Positions 33,231 to 41,056 of a stretch of 64,000 bases of DNA are shown here, piece by piece; positions within the stretch are counted from its first letter, which is position 1, and each line of letters begins with the position of its first letter. Both the position numbers and the translations under genes were made by a program. The stretch is from Flavobacterium jejuense. Its GTDB lineage: Bacteria > Bacteroidota > Bacteroidia > Flavobacteriales > Flavobacteriaceae. The stretch spans positions 62,001 through 126,000 of the forward strand of contig NZ_VEVQ02000013.1 in the NCBI RefSeq assembly GCF_006491595.2, in the 5' to 3' direction. Under the pieces are notes generated by a model. That model ran no database searches, was not told the DNA's origin, and saw only the letters and a program-made list of their open reading frames with translations.

Positions 33231-36200
33231 TTATTGTTTAATAAATTGTTTACTTGTAGTAATATCATTGTCTGTGATTTCAATAATGTAATTTCCAACT
33301 GGTAAAGTTGAAACATCAATTGAACTATTAGAAATTTTACCATTTAAAACAATTTGTCCTACTAAACTATATACCTTGTAAGTTGCTTTTTCAGTTATTG
33401 AAGTTAAATTCAAGACTGAAGAAGTTGGGTTAGGATATAAGTTTATTTCTGGTAAAGAAACTATGTTGTCAACTTCTTTTCCAGTCGAAGTGATGTTTAC
33501 TGTGTAATCTTCTACTTGACCATATGTAAATGTTTCACAAGTTGAAGGAATGCCATTATATTTCATTGAAACTCTCATTCTTGTAGCTCCTAAGGTAGCC
33601 GATGATGGAATTGAAATTGTTCCGCTAATAGGTATGGTTTTAGAGGCTGCTCTTGAGTAAACTAATTCTCCTGAATCATTAAAGTCACCATCTTGATTGA
33701 AATCCATCCAAACTGCGTAACCTTCATTATAAATTGTTCCAGTCCATAATGGGGTAATGGTTATTGTTTGTGATGTACCTCTTCCTACATTTGTTGATAG
33801 AGATGAAAAATCTTCGTAACCAGCAGTTCCTGTTGAGGAATTGTCAATACTTCCATATACTACTCTTGCAATTCTTTCATCGCTAGTGTTGTTTCCTTGA
33901 GAACCACAATAAGAAACAGTGTTAGCTAATGTTGTTACATTAACTATATTACTTGATGCAGAAACGTTACCTGCAGCATCTTTTGCTTTTACTGAAAATG
34001 AATATGTAGTTGAAGCAACTAATCCTGATACAGCATATGTTCTAGCTGTTGTAGTACTTCCAAGTAGAGTTGTTCCTCTATATATATCATAACCAGTTAC
34101 ACCTACATTATCGGTTGATGCAGTCCAAGATAAATTAGTAGTAGTTTGAGTTGTTCCTGATGCAGATAAAGTTGGAGCAGAAGGGGCAGAAGTATCTGCA
34201 GAACCTGCAGCAAGATTTACGGTGTAATCTTCTACTTCTCCATAAGAAAATGTTTCACAGGATGTTGGAGTTCCATTGTATTTCATAGAAACTCTTAATC
34301 TGGTAGCTCCATTTGAGGCTGATGAAGAAACTGTAAAGCTTCCGCTTGCCGGTGTTGCAGTGCTTGTTGCTTTACTCCATACTAATTCTCCAGCATCGTC
34401 AAAGTCACCATCTTGATTATAATCAATCCAAGCTGCGTATCCTTCGCTGTATACGGTTCCAGTCCATGTTGGAGTAACTGTAATTGTGTATGAAGTTCCT
34501 TTAGTTAAGTTTGTTGAAATACTAGTGAAATCAGAATATCCATTATTTCCTGTTGAGGTATTATTAATAGTATTTAATTGAACTCTTCCAATATATTCAT
34601 CAGAAACATTATTTCCTTTACTTGTACAGTATGTTGGATTTGTTGTTCCTGATAATGTTGTGATATTTGCTGTGTTACTTGCAGTAGATAAATTACCTGC
34701 TGCGTCTTTTGCTCTAACTGTGAAACTATATGCTGTTGCTGGACTTAACCCAGTTACATTATAAGTAGTACTTGTAGCTGTTCCAATTTGTGTAGTTCCT
34801 TGATATACGTTATATCCCGTTACACCTACATTGTCCGTAGAAGCTGTCCAAGATAAATTGGTAGTAGTTTGTGTTGTTCCAGAAGCAGTCAAGTTTGTTG
34901 GAGTGGAAGGAGCTGTTGTGTCATTTCCACCTGAACCTGCAGTAATAGTAAAGTTAGTATTCGAAACGTCAAAGAAAATATGATTTGTACCTTTAACCAT
35001 TATTCTACATTGAGAAGAAGGTGTATTTGGAATTGTTACTGCTTGTGAACCATCATTAGGAGTTGAAGCTAATAAAGTTGACCATGTGCTACCTCCGTTT
35101 GTAGATATCAAAATGTCTACATTAGCACAGTTAACACCGTTTGCAGTAGTTCCGGCCACATTCCAAGTAATGGTTTGTGAAGAATTTCCAGTATAAGAAA
35201 CTGCGCTATTTGGTGAGGATACTGTAAAAGGGCCTGCTGTACTGTTAACAGTAACTATCATGTCATCACTATTATTTGCAGATCCTCCAGCTCTGTTGTC
35301 TCTTACAGTTAATCTAAAGTTCATTGTTCTTGCTACTGAAGGTAAAGCTTCGACGGTAATTTCAGAACCAGATGTTGTAGTTGCACCAGCTAACACTCTT
35401 GATAATTGTGGGAAATATCTTTGCGTACTAGTGGTTGGGCTATAAGATCTAAATGTTGGTCCTGAAGTTCTTGTAGCACTTGCTGCTGAATTTGATCCTG
35501 TTTGAGAAGAGGATGCATTGTCAAATTGTTCCCAACAGAACGTTAATGCATCGCCATTTGCATCTGTTCCTGCTCCTGTTAAAACGAAAGGAGTGCTTTT
35601 TGGAATTGTGTAATCTGAACCAGCATTAGCAGTTGGAACTGAGTTTCCAGTGTTAGTTACTGTAGGACATGTTTTGTTTTTAATATTGTTAGTTACTTGC
35701 TGAATGCTAACAGCATGAAAATATGCATCAGAGTGAGGTTGAACATCTTGGGATGTGATTCCTGCATAACCCATGATTGTCGATCCTGAACCATTTTCCA
35801 TGTTGGCTCCTGTTCCTTCGTTACTCATTGAAAAAGTATGATTAGCTCCGAATTGGTGACCTAATTCATGTGCTACATAATCAATATCAAAATTATCTCC
35901 AGAAGGAATTCCATCTGCAGGAGAAGTATAACCACTACCTTTTTGACCATTAGTACATACACAACCGATACAACCTGCATTACCACCTCCACCAGAAGCT
36001 CCAAATAAATGACCTACGTCATAGTTAGATTCGCCAATAACAGAAGTTAATGTTGATTGTAATTCTCCATTCCAAGCCCCTCCTGCTCCAGAAGAAGCGT
36101 TTGAATAAGGATCAGAAGAAGCACTTGTATAAATAACAGAGTCTGTATTTGCAATTAAGACTAGTTTTACGCCAAAATCTTTTTCAAAAACACCATTTAC

Positions 36201-36905
36201 ACGAGTCATTGTGTTATTAATTGCAGCTAAAGCATTTGCTTTAGTTCCTCCAAAATAAGCAGTGTATTCTCCAGTAACAGACATAGCTAGACGAAATGTT
36301 CTTAGCTTTCCATCATCTGCATTAGGACGTAATAAGTCGTTTGTACTAGGTGACATTTTATGACTTACTTCGTCAATAACACTACATTCAAATTTTGAAA
36401 AAGCTGCTTTTTTATCTGTTTTTTTGTAAACAGTATAAGAGCTTAAATCAGTTGTATATGGCTCAATAAATTCAGCTGCTTTGTCAGCATATAGAGTCAT
36501 AGCTTGTAAGCCAAGCGGAGAAATACTAAAATAAATTGTCGCAGTAGGATTTTCTATTCCTTGCCCTACGTAGGATTTAATTTGTGGATATCTAGCTGCC
36601 AAGGCTTCATCCATGTTTGAGTATTCAACTATTCTAAAATTATCTAATCCTCCATGAGTGTTTGGAAAAGATAAAATAATTGAAGATTCTGCTGTTCTAG
36701 ATCCTTTTTCAGGTGCAACAGTTAATTTTTGTTTTAATTTCTGAAAATCTAATTCGAAAATTTTTGGATTTTGAATCATTGATTTGTTTTTAACTACTTC
36801 AGCATTAGCTTTTTTTTGAGTAGTTCTCCAGAAAGAATCTCCTTTTTGTCCAAAAGAGAAACTTGTAATTGCCAATATGGCAACTAGAAGGAATTTTTGT
36901 TTCAT
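33231..36905 (-). CDS. Secreted reprolysin-like metalloprotease with FnIII and GEVED repeats, T9SS signal
   Basis: A 1224-residue relative of the tandem proteases at 2528-12089. The signal peptide is MKQKFLLVAILAITSFSFG, the zinc site HELGHQFGANH is at about 346-356 and the Met-turn is GSGSTIMGYAGI. The tail differs: an FnIII (about 663-748), a GEVED domain (755-897, GEVEDYTVNL), a second FnIII (905-995), a second GEVED-type domain (998-1142, GQVEDYTVNI) and a T9SS type A signal with LYPNPTSSVL (from about 1148). The FnIII-GEVED pair is an internal duplication visible in the DNA. Expected location: extracellular. Confidence 0.93.
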   Translation of the reverse strand: MKQKFLLVAILAITSFSFGQKGDSFWRTTQKKANAEVVKNKSMIQNPKIFELDFQKLKQKLTVAPEKGSRTAESSIILSFPNTHGGLDNFRIVEYSNMDEALAARYPQIKSYVGQGIENPTATIYFSISPLGLQAMTLYADKAAEFIEPYTTDLSSYTVYKKTDKKAAFSKFECSVIDEVSHKMSPSTNDLLRPNADDGKLRTFRLAMSVTGEYTAYFGGTKANALAAINNTMTRVNGVFEKDFGVKLVLIANTDSVIYTSASSDPYSNASSGAGGAWNGELQSTLTSVIGESNYDVGHLFGASGGGGNAGCIGCVCTNGQKGSGYTSPADGIPSGDNFDIDYVAHELGHQFGANHTFSMSNEGTGANMENGSGSTIMGYAGITSQDVQPHSDAYFHAVSIQQVTNNIKNKTCPTVTNTGNSVPTANAGSDYTIPKSTPFVLTGAGTDANGDALTFCWEQFDNASSSQTGSNSAASATRTSGPTFRSYSPTTSTQRYFPQLSRVLAGATTTSGSEITVEALPSVARTMNFRLTVRDNRAGGSANNSDDMIVTVNSTAGPFTVSSPNSAVSYTGNSSQTITWNVAGTTANGVNCANVDILISTNGGSTWSTLLASTPNDGSQAVTIPNTPSSQCRIMVKGTNHIFFDVSNTNFTITAGSGGNDTTAPSTPTNLTASGTTQTTTNLSWTASTDNVGVTGYNVYQGTTQIGTATSTTYNVTGLSPATAYSFTVRAKDAAGNLSTASNTANITTLSGTTNPTYCTSKGNNVSDEYIGRVQLNTINNTSTGNNGYSDFTSISTNLTKGTSYTITVTPTWTGTVYSEGYAAWIDYNQDGDFDDAGELVWSKATSTATPASGSFTVSSSASNGATRLRVSMKYNGTPTSCETFSYGEVEDYTVNLAAGSADTSAPSAPTLSASGTTQTTTNLSWTASTDNVGVTGYDIYRGTTLLGSTTTARTYAVSGLVASTTYSFSVKAKDAAGNVSASSNIVNVTTLANTVSYCGSQGNNTSDERIARVVYGSIDNSSTGTAGYEDFSSLSTNVGRGTSQTITITPLWTGTIYNEGYAVWMDFNQDGDFNDSGELVYSRAASKTIPISGTISIPSSATLGATRMRVSMKYNGIPSTCETFTYGQVEDYTVNITSTGKEVDNIVSLPEINLYPNPTSSVLNLTSITEKATYKVYSLVGQIVLNGKISNSSIDVSTLPVGNYIIEITDNDITTSKQFIKQ

Positions 36906-36936
36906 AATTTGTTTATTTGTTTTGTTTTTAGCACGC

Positions 36937-36944
36937 CAAATATA
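36937..36944 (-). promoter_or_regulatory. -7 promoter element of the fourth metalloprotease
   Basis: TATATTTG on the minus strand, 31 bases before the ATG at 36905. The same element and nearly the same spacing occur at the second and third proteases. Confidence 0.65.
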
Positions 36945-37138
36945 TGTAATATATATGGAATAAAATTACATTTTACCTATAAAAATGGTTAAATGTTTAT
37001 TTAAAACTCATTATTTAGTCTTTTTTATTAATAAAACATTTTCATTTGTTAATTCCGTATCTTCTTGTAAAATTAGTTTAATTCCATTTTTTTGAAAAAA
37101 TATATGTATTTTCACATTCTTTAAAAAGAAACAGAAGG

Positions 37139-38401
37139 ATGAAGAAATTAGCATTGCATTGGCAAATTTTACTAGGAATGGTTTTTGGAGTATTGTTTGC
37201 TGTTGTTTTAATACAATTTGAATGGGGTAAACAATTTATAACCAATTGGATAAAACCATTTGGTAACATTTTTATTAATCTTTTAAAATTAATAGCTGTT
37301 CCATTAATTTTAGCTTCTCTTATAAAAGGAGTATCCGATTTAAAAGATATTTCTAAACTTTCAAAGATGGGAGGGAGAACTATTGGTTTGTATCTTATGA
37401 CAACTGTCTTAGCTGTTTCAATTGGGTTAGTGATTGTTAATATTGTAAAGCCAGGGAGTTATATTTCTAAAGAAACTAGACAAGAACTAGTAGATGGTTA
37501 TGCAAGTGATGCTAATTCAAAAATTGCTTCTGCTGAAAAACAAAAAGAGGCTGGGCCGTTACAAGCATTAGAAGATATTGTTCCTAGTAATATTATTGGT
37601 GCTTCTGCTGATAATGGAAATATGCTTCAAGTAATCTTTTTTGCCGTATTTTTTGGAATTGCTTTAATTTTGATTCCGCAAGAAATTGGTGCTCCCGTAA
37701 AAGCTTTTTTTGATGGTTTTAATGAAGTAATACTAAAAATGATAGACATCATAATGCTAGCTGCACCTTTTGGTGTGTTTGCTTTATTAGCTGCTTTGGT
37801 GGCAGAATCCCCAAGTTTGGATTTGTTTCAAGCTTTGGCAGTTTATGGGCTATGTGTAGTTGGCGGTTTGATTATTATGATAGGAGTTTACATTCTGATT
37901 GTTTATATATTTACAAAAAGAACACCGAGTTTTTTTTTAAACGGAATCTCTCCAGCACAGTTGCTAGCATTTTCTACAAGTTCAAGTGCAGCAACATTAC
38001 CTGTTACTATGGAGCGTGTAGTAGATAATTTAGGAGTAGATGATGAAGTGGCTAGTTTTGTATTACCCATTGGAGCTACTATAAATATGGATGGAACAAG
38101 TTTGTATCAAGCAGTGGCAGCTGTTTTTATTGCTCAGGCTTTTGGGACACCTTTAACTCTTGGAGTGCAACTAGGGATCATTGCTACAGCAACTTTGGCT
38201 TCAATTGGGAGTGCAGCTGTTCCTGGTGCTGGAATGGTAATGTTAGTTATTGTTTTGGCTCAAGCGGGAATTCCTGAAGCAGGATTGGCTTTAATTTTTG
38301 CCATTGATAGGCCTTTAGATATGTGTAGAACAACCGTGAACGTAACTGGTGATGCTGCTGTCTCTATGGTAGTTGCAAAATCCGTAGATAAACTAACGTA
38401 A
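37139..38401 (+). CDS. Dicarboxylate/amino acid:cation symporter
   Basis: A 420-residue DAACS-family transporter with about eight membrane segments and two re-entrant loops. Signature motifs are the Ser-rich STSSSAATLPVT (around 280) and INMDGTSLYQ (around 318). It imports C4-dicarboxylates or acidic amino acids with Na+ or H+. The insertion rich in Lys/Ala/Glu at about 120-145 is a cytoplasmic or periplasmic loop typical of Bacteroidetes members. It leads a four-gene co-directional run ending with mtgA, with a one-base gap to the next gene. Confidence 0.94.
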   Translation: MKKLALHWQILLGMVFGVLFAVVLIQFEWGKQFITNWIKPFGNIFINLLKLIAVPLILASLIKGVSDLKDISKLSKMGGRTIGLYLMTTVLAVSIGLVIVNIVKPGSYISKETRQELVDGYASDANSKIASAEKQKEAGPLQALEDIVPSNIIGASADNGNMLQVIFFAVFFGIALILIPQEIGAPVKAFFDGFNEVILKMIDIIMLAAPFGVFALLAALVAESPSLDLFQALAVYGLCVVGGLIIMIGVYILIVYIFTKRTPSFFLNGISPAQLLAFSTSSSAATLPVTMERVVDNLGVDDEVASFVLPIGATINMDGTSLYQAVAAVFIAQAFGTPLTLGVQLGIIATATLASIGSAAVPGAGMVMLVIVLAQAGIPEAGLALIFAIDRPLDMCRTTVNVTGDAAVSMVVAKSVDKLT

Positions 38402-38402
38402 T

Positions 38403-39095
38403 ATGGAAGATTTTCACTGGACGAAACTTTTCAACCCTGAGTTTTATATAACGATGGAAGTGGGTGGAATTCCAATAGGAATTTACATGGTTTTGTTCAT
38501 TGTATTTGCAGAAACTGGTCTGTTTGCGGGGTTTTTTCTTCCAGGAGATAGTCTTTTATTTCTTTCAGGAATTTATTCTAGAGAGCTAGTACAAACTTTC
38601 TTTTTTCTTCCAAGTGATTTTTCCAATGTGACTATTTTATCTTTACTAATAGCTGCTGCAGCTACATTAGGGAATACGTTTGGATATTGGTTTGGTTCTA
38701 GAAGTGGTCAATTTTTATATAAAAAAGAGGATAGCTTTTTTTTCAAGAAAAAATATTTAATTGAATCCCAACTTTTTTTTGAAAAGCACGGGGGAAAAGC
38801 GATTATTTATGCTAGGTTTTTACCAATTGTTAGAACTTTTGTACCTATTATTGCGGGAATAGTTCATATGAAAAAGACAAAATTTATGTTTTATAACATT
38901 CTAAGTTCGCTTATGTGGTCTTTTTTTCTAGTTTTTGCAGGACATTATTTATATGGAATGTTTTTAGATCAGTTTAACATCGATTTAAAAAAACATATTG
39001 AAAAAATTATTCTTATACTTATTGCAGTAACCACTTTTCCTTTGGTTATGAAAGCAATAAGATCAAAAAAATCAAATACAAATACTGCAGCATAA
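38403..39095 (+). CDS. DedA family membrane protein
   Basis: A 230-residue DedA/SNARE-associated (VTT) protein, a family linked to lipid-carrier scrambling and membrane homeostasis. Motifs: FFLPGDSLLFLSG, NTFGYWFGSRSG, FFEKHGGKAIIYARFLPIVRTFVPIIAG. It has about five hydrophobic segments. It starts one base after the symporter and shares a base with the next start (TAATG). Confidence 0.94.
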   Translation: MEDFHWTKLFNPEFYITMEVGGIPIGIYMVLFIVFAETGLFAGFFLPGDSLLFLSGIYSRELVQTFFFLPSDFSNVTILSLLIAAAATLGNTFGYWFGSRSGQFLYKKEDSFFFKKKYLIESQLFFEKHGGKAIIYARFLPIVRTFVPIIAGIVHMKKTKFMFYNILSSLMWSFFLVFAGHYLYGMFLDQFNIDLKKHIEKIILILIAVTTFPLVMKAIRSKKSNTNTAA

Positions 39096-40207
39096 TGCAA
39101 TTAAGTTATTGGGAATTAAAAAATTGGTTTACAAATGTAGATTTTACAATTGTAGGAAGTGGTATTGTAGGTTTGCATTGTGCTTTGTCTTTACGAGAAA
39201 AATATCCAAGAGCAAAAGTTTTAATTTTAGAAAAAGGAATTTTACCACAAGGAGCAAGTACTAAAAATGCAGGTTTTGCTTGTTTTGGGAGTATTTCAGA
39301 GATTATTAATGATTTAAAAAATCATACCGAAGAAGAAGTAATTCAGTTAATTCAAAAAAGAGTTGAAGGACTTAAATTATTACGCAATAGACTAGGTGAT
39401 GGAGTAATAGATTTTAAACCTTATGGTGGTTATGAATTGTTTTTAGATAAAGATGAAAATTTTTATAAGGAATGCATTCAAAAAACACCTTTCATAAATG
39501 ATATTTTACGCCCACTTTTTAAAACAGATGTTTTTTTGAAAGAAGTCAATCGGTTTAATTTTGAGGAAATTTTTGATTATTTGATTTTTAATCCTTTCGA
39601 AGGTCAAATAGATTCGGGCAACATGATGCAAGCTTTATTAAAAGAAGCTATTGCTAATGATATTTTAATCCTAAACCAACAAAATGTAACTTCGTTTAAT
39701 GACTTAAATGATAAAGTTGAAGTGGTTACCAATGAAACTCCGTTTATAACTAATAAACTACTATTTGCAACTAATGGTTTTGCTGCTGAATTAACCAAAA
39801 ATGAGTTACAACCTGCTAGAGCACAAGTTTTAATAACCAAACCAATTGAAAACTTACACATTAAAGGAACGTTTCATTTGGATGAAGGTTATTATTATTT
39901 TAGAAATATTGGAAATAGAGTTCTTTTTGGCGGAGGAAGAAATCTCGATTTTGAAGGAGAAACTACTACAGAGTTGACTCAAACAAAAATTATTCAAGAC
40001 AAGTTGGAGCAATTGCTAAAAACAGTAATTTTGCCAAATGTTCCTTTTGAAATTGAACATCGATGGAGTGGAATCATGGGTGTTGGGAATCAAAAAAAAC
40101 CAATAGTAAAACAAATGAGTAACAATGTATATTGTGGTGTTCGTTTAGGCGGAATGGGTGTGGCTATTGGTAGTTTAATTGGGAAAGAATTAGCAGAATT
40201 AATATAG
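39095..40207 (+). CDS. FAD-dependent oxidoreductase (DAO family)
   Basis: A 370-residue DAO-fold enzyme. The dinucleotide-binding motif is VGSGIVGLHCALSL near residue 20, then GASTKNAGFACFGS, and the C-terminal GVRLGGMGVAIGS contacts FAD. It probably oxidises an amino acid or amine, but the substrate cannot be read from the sequence. It is coupled to the DedA gene before it and lies three bases before mtgA. Confidence 0.9.
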   Translation: MQLSYWELKNWFTNVDFTIVGSGIVGLHCALSLREKYPRAKVLILEKGILPQGASTKNAGFACFGSISEIINDLKNHTEEEVIQLIQKRVEGLKLLRNRLGDGVIDFKPYGGYELFLDKDENFYKECIQKTPFINDILRPLFKTDVFLKEVNRFNFEEIFDYLIFNPFEGQIDSGNMMQALLKEAIANDILILNQQNVTSFNDLNDKVEVVTNETPFITNKLLFATNGFAAELTKNELQPARAQVLITKPIENLHIKGTFHLDEGYYYFRNIGNRVLFGGGRNLDFEGETTTELTQTKIIQDKLEQLLKTVILPNVPFEIEHRWSGIMGVGNQKKPIVKQMSNNVYCGVRLGGMGVAIGSLIGKELAELI

Positions 40208-40210
40208 CGT

Positions 40211-40945
40211 ATGGCAAAAAAAACTACTCCAAAAAAGAGAACTATTAAAACTTCCAAAAAAAGAAGTATTGGGCAAAAAATATTTCGTTTTATATGGAAG
40301 ACAATCCTTTGGTTTAATATAATTAGTGTTTTTTTTGTACTACTATATAGGTTTGTACCAGTTCCTTTTACACCATTAATGATAATTAGGGCAATAGAGC
40401 AGAAATCTGATGGAAAAGAAATGATATGCTCTCACAACTGGGTTCCTATAGAACAAATTTCACCAAACCTGCAAAAAGCTGTTATCTCAAGTGAAGATGG
40501 TAAATTTTTAGAACATAATGGATTCGATTTTAAATCGATGCAAAAAGCATTTGAAGGAAATCAAAAAGGAAAAAAAATTAAAGGAGGAAGTACTATTTCT
40601 CAACAGACAGCTAAAAATGTTTTTCTTTGGCAAGGAAGAAGTTATTTAAGAAAAGGTCTTGAAGCTTACTACACTGTTTTAATTGAGCTTTTATGGAGTA
40701 AAAAGCGTATCATGGAAGTTTATTTGAATAGCATAGAAATGGGTGATGGTGTTTATGGTGCTCAAGCAGCTTCAAAATATTGGTATCATAAAGAAGCTAA
40801 AAATTTATCTCGCAATGAGGCTGCTGGAATTGCTGCTATATTGCCTAATCCAAGAAAATTTAAAGCTTCAAATTCTTCAAATTATATAAATCGAAGAAAA
40901 GCAACCATTTCTAAATACATTGGTTATACAAAATTGGATTATTAG
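40211..40945 (+). CDS. mtgA: Monofunctional biosynthetic peptidoglycan transglycosylase
   Basis: A 244-residue GT51 enzyme that polymerises lipid II. A basic N-terminus and one anchor helix (about 28-52) precede the catalytic domain with SSEDGKFLEHNGFD (catalytic Glu), GGSTISQQTAKNVFLW, and KKRIMEVYLNSIEMGDGVYG. There is no transpeptidase domain. It is the last gene of the run starting at 37139. Confidence 0.95.
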   Translation: MAKKTTPKKRTIKTSKKRSIGQKIFRFIWKTILWFNIISVFFVLLYRFVPVPFTPLMIIRAIEQKSDGKEMICSHNWVPIEQISPNLQKAVISSEDGKFLEHNGFDFKSMQKAFEGNQKGKKIKGGSTISQQTAKNVFLWQGRSYLRKGLEAYYTVLIELLWSKKRIMEVYLNSIEMGDGVYGAQAASKYWYHKEAKNLSRNEAAGIAAILPNPRKFKASNSSNYINRRKATISKYIGYTKLDY

Positions 40946-40972
40946 TTATAATTTATTTTGAAAAAGATTTGT

Positions 40973-41038
40973 TTTAGAAAAATTTATTGCTGTTTGGAAA
41001 GAAAATAAATGTCTTTTAAATAGTAATAGGTATTTTTA
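40973..41038 (+). promoter_or_regulatory. LytTR-type direct repeats and -7 element before lytS-like gene
   Basis: TTTAGAAAAA at 40973 and TTTGGAAAGAAAA at 40993 are 20 bases apart, and TATTTTTA follows at 41031-41038. The layout is the same as at the genes regulated downstream (shifted by one base), so the kinase/regulator operon may control itself. Confidence 0.6.
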
Positions 41039-41056
41039 CAGAATAACTTTATTTAA

